From contig CP136062.1 in NCBI GenBank assembly GCA_032622095.1, positions 195,121,887 to 195,185,886 of the forward strand: a stretch of 64,000 bases of DNA, read 5' to 3'. Below are positions 44,265-54,935 of the stretch, in pieces. A program made the position numbers and the translations under genes. How positions within the stretch are numbered: the first letter of the stretch is position 1; each line of letters starts with the position of its first letter. Below the pieces are notes generated by a model. That model saw only the letters and a program-made list of their open reading frames with translations. It searched no databases and was not told the origin of the DNA. This DNA comes from Siphonodentalium dalli. Lineage: Eukaryota; Mollusca; Scaphopoda; Gadilida; Siphonodentaliidae.

Positions 44265-44534
44265 GATAGTTGTTTTTATTTCTTCTTTTTCTTTCTCCTT
44301 TTTGCTGGAGGTTGTTATGCTGTTGTCGGTGTGGGATTGCCCATGCGTTGTTCTGCTCGTGTATTTTCGATCATTTCCCTGGCTTCGTCCTTGAGGGATC
44401 CTGAATCCATTGTTGCCCAAGCCGATTCCATCGATTCTATCAGGTCGTCGGTGTATCTTGGCGTCGCCTGGTCTGGTGTTGTTTGTCGTGGATTTCTCTT
44501 TGGAGACTCCGGCGGTCGCGGTGTTGGCGGTTAA
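44265..44534 (-). pseudogene. ORF1-like fragment with basic C-terminus
   Basis: One minus frame reads PRYTDDLIESMESAWATMDS and EAREMIENTRAEQRM, then a stop, then QPPAKRRKKKKK and a second stop. The acidic-helical segment followed by a polybasic end looks protein-coding and resembles ORF1 proteins of non-LTR elements, but I recognise no defined domain. It is cut on the upstream side by the MITE at 44639-44901. Confidence 0.4.
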
Positions 44535-44638
44535 GTGGAAACGATGGCAGCGATGGTAAGAGTTCCATCGTCACACCGAAGTCACACCGAAGTCATACGA
44601 CACCAGCGTTAAATGTCACAAGCCCAATGCCACGATAA

Positions 44639-44901
44639 CCCTTTACCCAACAGAAGGGCCCTGTGCCAATGCATTCTCTTATATATGCGAGTCGACCATA
44701 GGTTGCCTCGCATATATAAGAGAATGCATTGGCTTAACACATTAAAATTTATAAAAATTGTTAAAGAATGTAATAAAAAATGGTTAAAAGTGTTAAAAAA
44801 AGACTTTTTTTTAGGCCAATGCATTCTCTTATATATGCGAGGCGACCTATGGTCGACTCGCATATATAAGAGAATGCATTGGCACAGGGTATAACTGTAA
44901 C
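44639..44901 (+). mobile_element. piggyBac-like MITE with paired hairpins, right-truncated
   Basis: Left end ATAACCCTTTACCCAACAGAA, hairpins 44666-44732 and 44816-44882, then CACAGGGTATAACTGTAAC, where the match to the 9.7-kb copy stops. The right arm and right TIR are absent. The loop in the first hairpin has one change (GGTTGC). Its left half is nearly identical to the copy at 9719, suggesting recent common origin. Confidence 0.88.
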
Positions 44902-44904
44902 GCC

Positions 44905-45125
44905 GACGTCCGGTGTGACGTCGGCGTCCCTGCTTCCGCTGGTGGTGGTGACTTCCACCGGCTGTGGGAACTGGGCGTCTCTTAGTTATCCCCTTTCTCC
45001 ATTTAGTCCTCCTGATGGCGTCTCTGCGGCGTCTTGATGGGTTCTTTGCCTTCTCCTTCCCGGGCTTCGTCTTCTGGCCTGCCCCCTGAAGAGCGTTTGT
45101 ATGGTTTGTGAGTTTGTAAGTAGAT
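44905..45125 (-). pseudogene. Arg/Lys-rich ORF1-like fragment
   Basis: A minus frame gives KPGKEKAKNPSRRRRDAIRR and TKWRKGITKRRP, a strongly basic stretch consistent with a nucleic-acid-binding ORF1 segment. It lies upstream (minus-strand sense) of the fragment at 44265-44534 and may have been continuous with it before the MITE inserted. Family unassigned. Confidence 0.35.
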
Positions 45126-45750
45126 TACTATCTGCCCATGCACAGTAGGTGTTTGCCTACTGTTCATCGGGTGGATGCCACCGCAGCAAGAAGCAAAGCC
45201 TCTCCCCCATTCCGAACCTGGACCGGCGATGAAGACTTACCTTGCTTTCTGTTATGAGTTTTGTGTGGAATATGTATTATTTTGAGTTGTGGGTGGTTGT
45301 AATTTAGTGTCCTATTTTGTGCTTGCATGGTCTCCAGTTGCCTTAGTCTGTTGTATTCACGGCTTATACTACGGGCTCAACGCGAGGAGGAGGGTGCAAT
45401 GTCGCCGATTGACTTAAGGTCGGTCGGGGCTCCTCAACTCTTGATGGTGCAATGCCCGCCTTCCACTCCTGTGTGAGTGTCCGAGACCCGTTGACCTGGT
45501 TTTGTATTCGGTCGGAGGATGCGGCCGAGGCCAGACTGGGTTGCTAGTGTGTTTTCGGAAGGTTTGGTGAGTTAGATAATGTTTCCTAGTTTTATCTCCC
45601 ACCCATCCTCCCACGGGCACGGCGCAGGTGAAAGCATGCATTTGCAAAGCTGTGTGGGCAGTTTGTTAGTAGCGTGTGTTGGGATTATTTTGTTTATTTA
45701 AAGTATTTTTCGGAGTTCCGGTCCCTCTATTAGTGATCTGCCTTGCCGTT
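45126..45750. other. GC-richer unassigned stretch, probably retroelement 5' region
   Basis: GC content rises here compared with the surroundings (for example ACTACGGGCTCAACGCGAGG). A 78-codon minus frame has no motif. It may be the 5' UTR/ORF1 region of a non-LTR element whose ORF1 fragments lie at 44.3-45.1 kb. Confidence 0.3.
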
Positions 45751-45754
45751 CTCT

Positions 45755-46030
45755 GATCCTTCTTGTTTTCTCGTTTCTTCTGAACAGAAGGCAAATATCC
45801 GACTACACGTCAATAAAACCATATAGTAAGATATTCCTTGTTGTTCTACTGTTTCTTCTTGTTTTCTCTTTTTCTCTTTTCTTCTGTAGAACTAAAGGCA
45901 AATATCTGACCCCACGTCAATAAAACCATATAGTGATCTATGTTCCTTGTCGTTCTACTATTCCTTCTTGCTTTCTCTTTTCTTCTGTAGAACTAAAGAC
46001 AGATGACTGACTACACGTTTCTTCTTTCTG
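45755..46030 (+). repeat. Three tandem units of about 100 bp
   Basis: Units share TTCTTCTG(A/T)A(C/G)A, AAGGCAAATATC, TGAC(C/T) and CACGTCAATAAAACCATATA, and then TTCCTTGT(T/C)GTTCTACT. The third unit is less well preserved. It lies just 3' (minus sense) of a non-LTR RT remnant and may be its repeated 3' UTR. Confidence 0.75.
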
Positions 46031-46084
46031 TTTTCCTTAGTCCTACTTAAGTTTTTTTTGTTTTTTTTTTGTTAAGTGTATTTG

Positions 46085-46340
46085 TTCGGAGATCTAGTTC
46101 CTCGATTAGTGAGCTGCCTTGTAATCTGTGTAGAGTTTGAGCCGCTAAGATATTAAACCTATATTGCATGGGTGTATGTCAGCTGTTGAATGTAGGGCCC
46201 TAATTGTGGTACGAATATTTTCCTGCAGTGCTATTCTTAAAGCGGAGTTTTGAATTACTTGTAGTTTATTTAGGGTTGCCTTGGGTAGTTCTGCAGTAAC
46301 AATTGCCCGATATTCCATAATTGGTCTTATATACGTAGAG
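46085..46340 (-). pseudogene. Non-LTR RT C-terminal fragment
   Basis: The minus strand reads YIRPIMEYRAIVTAELPKAT, LNKLQVIQNSALRIALQENI, a stop after NIGLIS, and then in another frame ILAAQTLHRLQGSSLIEELD. These are the post-palm segments of an APE-type RT. It lies just downstream of an endonuclease start (46430-46696) in the same orientation, so most of the element has been deleted. Confidence 0.78.
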
Positions 46341-46429
46341 TTAATTGGTCTTATATACTTTAGAGTTTAGACGTGTTTATAAAATATATATTTCTATTAC
46401 GATAATTTCGTCTGAGAGTTTAGACGTGT

Positions 46430-46696
46430 TTATGATATATAAACCAATATCGCGACACACCCCCATAGAAGAGGTGTCTTTCCTGTGCATATTGAAGCCC
46501 GGGATGAGAATTTGATGCCGTTGCCTAGTTTTGTTTCGTTTACAGTGAGTATATCTATTTTGTTTTCTTCGACATATTCTATTAGTTCCTGTTTGCGATC
46601 CCTGATGCTATTCGCGTTTATGTGGGCTATGTTAAGGTTGCTTTGTGATGCCATTATTATCTCTCGTCTGCTTATATATCCCACCCATGTGAACAA
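46430..46696 (-). pseudogene. Non-LTR endonuclease N-terminal fragment
   Basis: The frame contains LNIAHINANSIRDRKQELIE, YVEENKIDILTVNETKLGNG and later WGCVAILV. N in HINAN and E in NETK are the first conserved motifs of APE-type endonucleases. The frame ends after the GG(V/C)AI block. Together with 46085-46340 it forms an internally deleted copy. Confidence 0.78.
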
Positions 46697-46763
46697 TAGA
46701 CCATTCCAATGTAGACATTTATAACTGACTGCATGGGATAATCTATTTAGTTAAGAAAGGGTT
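46694..46763 (-). mobile_element. piggyBac-like MITE family 2, truncated end
   Basis: In reverse it reads CAACCCTTTCTTAACTAAAT, GATTATCCCATGCAGTCAG and GAATGGTCTATT, matching the left end of the copy at 48596. Only about 70 bp remain. It abuts the endonuclease fragment. Confidence 0.7.
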
Positions 46764-47357
46764 GTAAAAAATAAATGAGTGATCGATCGCGTCTTATCAT
46801 GCATATTCATGCCGCCACCATTTTTTTAAGCATCGGGATTAAACGTCCTTAACCCTTTCTGTACTACGTTGATTCTCTCACTAGTTAATAAAAGGATTAA
46901 AGACCCGCTCCATTTTCGAACCCCCAGATCTCATTATATAAAATATATGCCATATTACATACCATTTGAAAGAGGAAGCTCCAAAAAAATGTAGTATCAA
47001 TTTATCCGGTGTAATAAACTGTGAACATGTTATTTTGTAGAGGTATCGACGTGTTCTATGTGCTTTCGTTCATCTGGATGTACTGCGAAGTCTATAATAT
47101 TTTCAATCGAAGGGGAATCACTCTATATCTTAGTTTGAATTATGTTTCATTCTGGGAGCGAGACGGGGGAACTATTTCTACGAATTCAGCTATTTTTCTA
47201 TTAATCTATGCGCACCTTCTGAGATACGGACGTTCCAAATGGTGATGCATTATAGTAGTTTAATTAGATTGTTATTAAAACCGTATATCAAGGCACTGTA
47301 AAAACAATAATCGGTTACTCGAAATTTTTAATTTCACAGTATTTCCATCTCTTACAG
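46764..47357. other. Distal GPCR intron; no other feature
   Basis: TTAACCCTTTCTGTACTACG at 46851 looks like an isolated piggyBac-type end. The 3' splice site of the long GPCR intron (ATCTCTTACAG) closes the interval. Confidence 0.5.
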
Positions 47358-47455
47358 GACTATATGCTGCGAAGTTCAAGTCGGAGCAGCGGGACTGCTG
47401 CTTGTGGCCGAAAAAACGACGTGAGCTTAACACCACAGTGACGACAAAATTATAG
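47358..47455 (+). CDS. Class A GPCR, terminal exon (helix 8 and C-tail)
   Basis: After a CTCTTACAG acceptor the first two bases (GA) complete the glycine codon left open at 11658. The exon continues LYAAKFKSEQRDCCLWPKKR and RELNTTVTTKL to TAG. NPIVYG|LYAAKFKSEQRDCC is the usual layout of TM7, an amphipathic helix 8 and a palmitoylation-type CC pair. The tail is short and basic. Phase, splice signals and protein logic agree across a 35,699-bp intron. This end of the receptor couples to G protein at the plasma membrane (family knowledge). Confidence 0.85.
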
Positions 47456-48485
47456 CGTTAATTCATTCCTGACGTCCAGTGATTTTGTACGGACAATACG
47501 TGTATTAAAACGAACTTTTAAACGAGTTGTTAAAAAATAGTATATTTTACCGATATCTGGCGATATTACAACCTATATTACAATAAACGTATGCTCACTT
47601 CAACGTTAACCCTTCCATGACTGGAGCTTGCTGAAATGTTGTGAAAACCCTGTGCCAATGCATTCTCTTATATATGCGAGTCTCCCATGGGGAGCCTCAC
47701 ATATATAAGAGAATACATTGGCCTAACAATATTTACCTTGACCTTGAAAGCCAAGCCAGTGCATTATCTTATATAGGGAGACTCATATATAAGAGAATCC
47801 ACTGGTACATGATCTTTAATTCTGCACCAGCGCAGCTCCCGTCGTGAAAGGCTGTAAAACTCTAACACGTGTAAGTTATATACAACGACATTTCGCAAAG
47901 GGTTACGGATATCCGTTCGTAGTCAAGAACAGAAGTTTCTACATGATATCGAGACAGCTGCGAACGAGGACATTGCTAAATTATTGTCCACATAAAGGCG
48001 ACTGGTGTACTTCTACTATTATCTTAATGTTCATATCCTGGTTGTGGTGAGGGAGGAGTCCGAGTAGTCATAGACTCAGATACATGTTACTCAGATAGCA
48101 ACCAGAAGCGTGTTCATTTCAGCTGATCAGATCTCCGGGGCCGCTTTGTTGGTGCCGAGCAGGAATTGTGTGGTAGCAAATATGCCCTTATATATATATG
48201 CCTCCTCAATCACAAGGTTGGTACAACTGTTTGTAGGAGTGGAACGCTGTTGCTAATGGATTTCTCTGACAAGGACGGTGCTATACTCTAGAAATGACCA
48301 GATTCCGTGACCGGCATATGCGATGCCCAGGTTCTATAAGTCTGAGGATACTCTATTACTCTATTAGGGGGCGGCATTAAGACAGTCTAGCCTGACTATG
48401 CCACCCCCTCGAATATACAATGTAATATTTGTCAAATGTATCATGCATTAATATGTGTATATTGAAATAAAATATCCTATCCCAT
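47456..48485 (+). other. GPCR 3' UTR with two candidate poly(A) signals
   Basis: AATAAA occurs at 47582-47587 and at 48466-48471. If the second is used, the UTR contains the hairpin MITE at 47606-47857 and a stem GGGGGCGGCAT / ATGCCACCCCC at about 48365-48410. If the first is used, the UTR is only about 150 nt. The choice cannot be made from sequence alone. Confidence 0.5.
47606..47857 (+). mobile_element. Divergent MITE with paired hairpin module, third end type
   Basis: TTAA (47606-47609) and CCCTTCCATGACTGGAGC face an inverted GCTCCCGTCGTGAAAGGC at the right. The first hairpin (47655-47721) keeps the 67-nt length with a changed inner stem (CTCCC/GGGAG). The second (47756-47805) is shortened to 50 nt. 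The outermost bases changed in pairs (CCAGTG with CACTGG). It sits in the likely 3' UTR of the GPCR gene. Confidence 0.8.
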
Positions 48486-48595
48486 CATATCCTTACGCAT
48501 GGGAGATTGTGGTTCGTCAGGACAGTTAGTTGATCTACAAACTCTGTATGTTGCGCTGGAATGATAGGATCATTGAATGTTACATCCTGACTTAA

Positions 48596-48891
48596 CCCTT
48601 TCTATACTAAATGGATTATCCCAGTCAGTTAAAAAGTGTACATCTGAATGGTCTATTATTCATTTGGAGGGATGTTAGAGTGATAAAAGCATACGACATA
48701 TAATAAAAGTGCAGAAAGATAACTATTTATTGAGGGAAATGTTAAAAAATAAGTTCAACAAACGACATCGGATCTCTTACCGGTATGCCTTATCCCGCCG
48801 AGCAACCTGACCGTGTGGGAAGATAAATGTGCTTTCGGAAACATTTGCTATGGGATAACTACTCATCAATGATGCTTTAGTATAGAAAAGG
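48596..48891 (+). mobile_element. piggyBac-like MITE family 2, complete copy
   Basis: Exact TTAA duplications (48592-48595 and 48892-48895) flank CCCTTTCTATACTAAATGG and CTTTAGTATAGAAAAGG, giving TIRs of about 16 bp. The 296-bp body has no coding capacity. Copies at 11719-12233 (with a nested palindrome) and 46694-46763 (truncated) belong to the same family. Confidence 0.88.
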
Positions 48892-48895
48892 TTAA

Positions 48896-49511
48896 TTTCA
48901 TCCGATACGGACGTGCTTATAATAAATCAGACTGTTTTCACTCATATACTCTGGATTAGTGGTCACTCATTTCCAACTTAACTTGCCTGTAGGATATGTC
49001 TTATCAGTTAGTATGAAAATGAGGACTTCACAACTAAAGGTTATATTGAATTTTGCATGTATACTCTATTTACCACGTAAAGTGTTGCCACCTTAATTTG
49101 TTTATTTGTTTTTATATGTTTATTGTTCACACATTTAATTCACTTGGTTTTTTGCGTAATTGTACACACAAGGAAGAGAGAATAGAATGAAAAGTGGTTG
49201 TGCCATGTTGTTGTGTTATTGAGACCGGTTTAATTTTTGTCTGGTGCTCGCATGTGAAAGTGAGTGTTTGTGTATCTATCCGATACGATTAAACTATGTT
49301 TCATCGATTGCTTGTCTCGTGTGTTGGGTCCAGATAAGGTGTTCCTATAAAACTACTGTCGCGAGACGGACAAGTATTATCTAGTAGTCAACGAGCTGCG
49401 TTCTATGTCCAAACGAAGTCAGTGTAATATGATACAACGATTTGGTTAGCAGTCAATGAAATGTGAACCGTGCTATACTCAAGACAGCATTAAATAATAT
49501 TCACGATCGGG
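48896..49511. other. No supported feature
   Basis: AT-rich sequence downstream of the GPCR 3' UTR. Nothing recognisable. Confidence 0.5.
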
Positions 49512-49795
49512 GTTTGACATGGTAAAACTATGGTAATAACCATATAGTAACATCAACCATAGTATCATACAACGGTATTTTGTGCTGGAAATTGACTATG
49601 GTACAAAAAAGAACATGTTTTTACCACAGTAAATTTACCACACAAAAGCCCATTGTAAATTACTATGGCTTATGGTTTTTACCATAGTTTTACCACTCAA
49701 ATTTACTATGGTTTATTTTACAATGGTTATTACGATAGTTTTACCACCCAAAATAACATTATAAATTAACTAGGGTTTATTTCGCTATGGTCATG
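49512..49795. repeat. Degenerate ACTATGGT / ACCATAGT array
   Basis: The words ACTATGGT, ACCATAGT, TTTTACCA and ATTTACTATGG recur in both orientations. The core CCATAGT/ACTATGG gives many short inverted pairs. A related but distinct array is at 62690-62960. Confidence 0.75.
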
Positions 49796-52677
49796 TTGGA
49801 CATGGCACCTGTTTTACTGGCCGGCCATATTTATTTAAATATATTTGAATCACCACTGCCCATGAACCATGCACACCAAATTTCAGATTAATCAGTCGGT
49901 GGTTCCAGAGAAGATCTTTTAAAGAATATGAATGATTTAATTTGACAGAAAAGTCCCCCTAGCCCCTCCATTTCTTGACTATCAAACTCTTTTTAAACAA
50001 GACAGTAAAATGACTATGGGGTCAGTCAACAGACTGTAGTTTACGGAGGGCTGTGACTCTGAACACTACAATGATCAGTACTTATCAAATCACTTTAAAA
50101 CAAGTAGTTCTAAACATGGACACATGTAGAGGGTCTTCGTTGAACGGCGGGAGGGATGTCCACCTTGAAATTTCTAACTGCACACCCTCCCCTCCCCCAT
50201 TAAATCATTGCCCATTAACTCCCAACTGATCCAAACTAACTTACAACTGGCACTTCAAGATCTACAACTGGCACTTCAAGATCTCCAACTGTTGGAACTT
50301 TATCAAACCCTTACTGTTAATACCGGTGTATATCAAAATTATCACATGTAATATGGGAATCTATATACATGTACCAAATATAAATTCATAGCATAGATAG
50401 GGTGGGTGCGGGAGTATTAAATTTCATATATCTGCCCCTATTTGCACCAAATGTAAATCCCAATCTATGAGATCCATTGATCTAGTAATTTCAAAGGGTA
50501 TATTATAGAAGTTGACGTGAGTTCATTTTCCTTAAAATAAGTTACAAAATTAAGGGAAGGGTTACTATATATCAACATGGCACCTTGATAATTGTTCCTT
50601 GAAATCATCAGCATAATAAATAAGACACATCATTTTCAGACAAAAAAAGAGTTAATATATAAACATAATGTTGTAACACCTGCCTGTACAACTGCATATA
50701 ACACAGCACATGGGAATTAATCTAATTTAAATTGAAAATTATTATACTAATAAACATTATCCAGCTGTTTGTATTATGTGTTTATCAAACACTGTCAGAT
50801 AAGATAAGATCTCGTTTCATGCACAAGATGTATTAGAGAGAATGGCAGACAGACAAGCTTTATATTGTTAGTGAAAGAGATGACTTCTCAAATAATATTT
50901 GGCATTAGGAATGTGAAAGACCAACATTTGTAACGGGTACATGTACTTATTTGACCCTTCAATTGGCACGGGTAACAATCTGTCTGTTCGCGATTTTTCT
51001 CCCAGAGCCTTGGACCGATTCCAACTAAATTTTGTGGGGGAGTATGTGTACCATGGTGGATGTTATAACGTGGTTTAGTTTTTAAAATTTAAATTAAATT
51101 TCCATTAATAAAAATTGAGCAAACGGAAAAATCTAAAATATTTTATTTTTTCATAAAAAATAAATATTTTTTATAATGTTTTTATTATTATTTTGGTTAA
51201 ATTGAGCAAGAATCTGTCACACAAGGACCCTCCAGATATAACAACAATAGGCTGAATTGTTTAAGAATTACAATGGAGGGAAAGATTTAAGTTCCACCGC
51301 CCTATTTGACCTAGTGACCCCATTTGAACAAATCTGAATCCGAGTCACCCAAGGACCATCCACACCAAATATGACATAATGCGTCTTCGTGCTTCTGGAG
51401 CAGATGCATTGTAGATACACCTGTGAGGTGACATATTTGTGAGCTGCAGACAATTCTGTGTATGTTGAAGTACTCACTGTCCATGTACCAGTGGGGCGCA
51501 GACCAATACAGTCAGCAGGCAAAATTTAGTTGGGTGCGACGAGATATTAAAAGTCAATCAATGAATAAATATTGCGATCTTAGTTGAAATATGGTATTTT
51601 CTTATAGACACCAATGTTATTATCAGTTTGGGCCAAGTGGGTTTGATACATAAGCATCTGAGTCAAAGGTATGATTATGCAAACTTCTGAAGTGGTGTTG
51701 CCCAATATAGTGTACGCCACATGTCAACGGTGAATGACTGGTCCAAACACTCAAGCGGGACGCAGAAAATGCAACGATTTGACTGGGTGATACCGTCCGG
51801 TTGAAATGGAAAAAAATGTCAAGTCCATTTTGCCTTGTGGGGTGACAGACAGAAATTCATATGCAGCTCACAAATACAATTTTTACTCATTTCAACATCA
51901 CCACTTGTGAGGTGCACCTCGAGATATGTATCTTAATTCAGCAAACAAGTACCTCTACGGGCGAACGGACGGACGACGGACTAGGAGGCGTGATTATAGT
52001 TCCAACGGAGATTTTATTCCATGCGAGCTTATCAAATCAATTAGTGTCTGATTCCCGAATATAAATTGTATCTGGTTGCATAGCATTAGAATTTATAAAT
52101 CCCCCCACCCCACCCGGGGATACGAGAAACACCACATGCGTCATGCACATGCACTCACCTGTTCAAATCAGCACTTAACAACGGTGTTTAATTGTCAGTT
52201 ATTTAGCTACAACAAGCGAACCAGTAATGTTGTATGTTATAGAATACAAACGCCAAACTCAAACCTGGCGCACAGTGGCACAATGCCATATATGGCTAAA
52301 TAAGTCGAGTGTGGCTTTTAGCCGAAGCTTTTTTGATTGAAAATATTGTTTTATGAAAGCTACTAAAAGCCAAGCTTCATTGTTTTACATTTGCAACACG
52401 CTGTTCTGATGTGTTCTCGTGTGTATTGCTATCCGCGAAGTCTACATGATCGTGCCACAACATTATCTAGTATACACCTGAGTTCATAGAGGGTCGTAAC
52501 GTCTTTTGATTGGACGAAGTTCCATCACGTGCCAGAGGCAAGAATTTTGCAAACTATTTCTGCGAACTACCGCACCCATGCTGACGTCACAATTAGGCGC
52601 AATGCCAGAATTTTGGCTTCGTGTGGAATAGCGGGCGATATTTTCCCTCGATGGTGTCTTCTGAACAGCAAGCAGGA
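49796..52677. other. No supported gene; fragments of dispersed repeats
   Basis: Bases 50140-50300 hold a copy of the GGGATGTCCACC...TTGAAATTTC family with GGCACTTCAAGATCT(A/C)CAACT duplicated. Bases 50940-51350 (TTGACCCTTC, CTTGGACCGATTCCAACTAA, ATTTTGTGGGGGAG) read like an invertebrate dispersed repeat. No domain-bearing frame was found. Confidence 0.45.
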
Positions 52678-52761
52678 CTATTCTAACACATATTAACACT
52701 ATTCTAACACATATTAACACTATTCTAACACATATTAACACTATTCTAACACATATTAACA
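52678..52761. repeat. Perfect 21-bp tandem repeat, four units
   Basis: CTATTCTAACACATATTAACA is repeated at 52678, 52699, 52720 and 52741 without a mismatch. 21 bp is a multiple of three, so the minus strand reads an IVLICVR heptad, a by-product rather than a protein. A recent expansion is likely. Confidence 0.97.
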
Positions 52762-52769
52762 TTTTTTTC

Positions 52770-53609
52770 AGCTTGACGGGATGTCAGAAATTGGGGATTT
52801 ACTATCTGAAGAAACAAGAACGAAACGAGGAACACGAACAAATTCCGAGTAACAGAATGACTATTTGGAGTAACAGGAACGGAACAAGGAACAGGAACAA
52901 CTTCCGACTAACAGTAACAGAATGACTATTTGAAGTAACAGGAATGAGGAACAGATATATAAGTTCAAATTTATCGCGTTTTACGATAATGCGTATTATA
53001 CATTACTATTATACATCATTCGAAAGCATAGCCTCCCCCTTCATGAATATTGCAACAATTAAACACTACCTTTGAGAACTAAGCGTATAATTGGCCAGGA
53101 ACGTCGAGCGGTGAATCGGAGATTAGCAAAACGTAAAGTATTCCGAGTAACAGAAATGAGGAACAGAGATATAAACTTAATTTTCTCGCGTTTTACGCAA
53201 TGAAACAATACACGTTCTACATCATTCGAAAGTATAGCCACTCCAATTCTTTAATATTGCAACATTTAAACACTTCTTTGAGATCTAAGCGTATAATTGT
53301 CCAGGAACGTCGGTCGGTGAATCGGAAATTAGCAAAAAAGTTTTTGTTTCCGAGTAACAGGAATGAGGAACAGAGATATTAACTTAATTTTCTCGCATTT
53401 GACGCAATGAAACAATACATGTTATACATCGTTCGAAAGCATAGCCTCTCCCCTTCTTTAATATTGCAACATTTAAACACTATTTTTGAGAACTAGGCGT
53501 ATAATTGTCCAGGATCGTCGAGCGGTGAATCGGAAATTAGCTAAAAACGTAACAGGAATGAGGAACGGAGATATAAATTGAATGCTATATCATTCGAAAA
53601 CATAGCCTC
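52770..53609 (+). repeat. About 200-bp satellite, direct-orientation block
   Basis: Units are recognised by GTAACAGGAATGAGGAACAG at about 52935, 53147, 53354 and 53549, giving spacing of 212, 207 and 195 bp. Each has CATTCGAAAGCATAGCC, ATATTGCAACATTTAAACAC, AACTAAGCGTATAATTG and GTCGAGCGGTGAATCGG. A leader of shorter GAACAACTTCCGA / CTATTTGGAGTAACAG words lies at 52800-52930. The block ends abruptly at the Gypsy LTR. Confidence 0.9.
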
Positions 53610-53788
53610 TGTGATATTGTTAGAGTGAATATTGAGTGTGACTTTAAAAGAGTTTGTTTACTTCCTATTTGAGGTATTACCTCCTTTGGCTGTTTGTACA
53701 TGTGGCTTCCTGAAGTTGAAATTATAGAATGTGATTGAATCTAATTTTATTCAATGTAAACTCAATATAACAAGATCCAAACATGACA
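53610..53788 (+). repeat. 5' LTR of the Gypsy element
   Basis: Begins TGTGATATTGTTAGAGTGAA and ends near ATCCAAACATGACA. The start is repeated at 57520, which defines the LTR. A primer-binding-site motif TGGCGACGAGGATGG follows at 53791. Confidence 0.8.
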
Positions 53789-53875
53789 ACTGGCGACGAG
53801 GATGGGATATGTGAAACATTTTTTCCAGAAAATGTTGTAAATTGAACTTTTATTGCATTTTTTGTCTTGCAAATC

Positions 53876-54460
53876 ATGGTGATTTCCCTACCACCATTCC
53901 CCGCTTTCGATACTTCAGATGAATCATCCGTTGCATTGACATGGCCTAAATACCTGGTTAAGTTCGGGAACTCTCTGATTAAAACAGATATTAATGATTA
54001 GGCCAAAAAGAAAGCGTTGTTGTTGCATTATGCAGGCCCCGGCGTGTATGACATTCATGAGACAATCAAAGTTGAAGCAGTACCAGTCGCGCAGGAACAA
54101 CAAGCAGTTGATGTTTATGATGCTTATGTAGATTCGTAGACAGGCTCTTCGAAATCATATGGCATTGGGTGACATTCTAAAAGCAGCGCGAGCTTTAGAA
54201 ATCTCGGAAGTACAAGCATCTGAAATCGAACATTCTAATACAAGTTAGTCAGCTTCAAAATTCATTCGGAATCGTGGTCACAGTCCGAAACAATATTTCC
54301 ATCATAAATCGGCTACTCCCAAGTCGTGTTTTTCTGTGGACAGTATCTTCACATAAACAAGATTTGTCCTACGAAGGGACACACGTGTGGTTTTTGCGGA
54401 AAAGATAAACACTTTTCGCGAGTTTGTCATTCTAGAACTATAACCGCTAAATCAAAAAAG
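53876..54460 (+). pseudogene. Gypsy gag, broken
   Basis: Starts MVISLPPFPAFDTSDESSVA and shows KKKALLLHYAGPGVYDIHET after an in-frame stop (IND*AKKK). Further stops follow. A late frame carries FFCGQYLHINKICPTKGHTC then GFCGKDKHFSRVC, the paired zinc-knuckle-type region that ends gag. Gag forms the retroelement particle (family knowledge). Confidence 0.82.
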
Positions 54461-54579
54461 TCATCAAATCAACAATTTTACAAAAATAATCAAAACAAAT
54501 CGCATCGCAAAGAAAAGTATGACGCTGGCAGGAAAAACGCACATACAGTGGACTATAAGTCTGAATCAGATTCATCAAA

Positions 54580-54935
54580 CAATGAGTACGTATTCTGTAT
54601 GGCCAATTCCGCAAATCCTGATTCGTGTCCACATACCGATGTCAAAATTACTGATGTAAAGGTACGTCAGTAAATGTGATGGACATTGACACATACAAAT
54701 CGCTAAATCGGATTCCGAGACTTGAGAAAGTTCGCTCGAATTATCATCGAATATTCGCATATAATGCGTAGGAACCATTGCCAATGCATGGTAAATTCAG
54801 TGTCACTATCGAAGCAAGCAACCGAACGGCAGTCGCGACATTCTACGTTGTTAAAGGAGAATGTGAACCGTTATTGAGCTCCAAAACGTGTCAGAAACTC
54901 AGACTTATTCAGATTGTTTATAACATCTCTGAACA
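54580..54935 (+). pseudogene. Gypsy protease region, broken
   Basis: GTSVNVMDIDTYKSLNR marks the stretch right after the catalytic DTG, which is interrupted by a frame change (TDVK|GTSVN). Downstream PLPMHGKFSVTIEASNRTAV and ECEPLLSSKTCQKLRL lead to the RT. A stop lies at FAYNA*EPL. No functional enzyme. Confidence 0.7.

Noticed and set aside
52484-52762. Minus-strand frame with repeated IVLICVR heptads suggesting a membrane peptide
   Set aside because: Produced by a recent perfect 21-bp tandem repeat; no start context or flanking coding signal.
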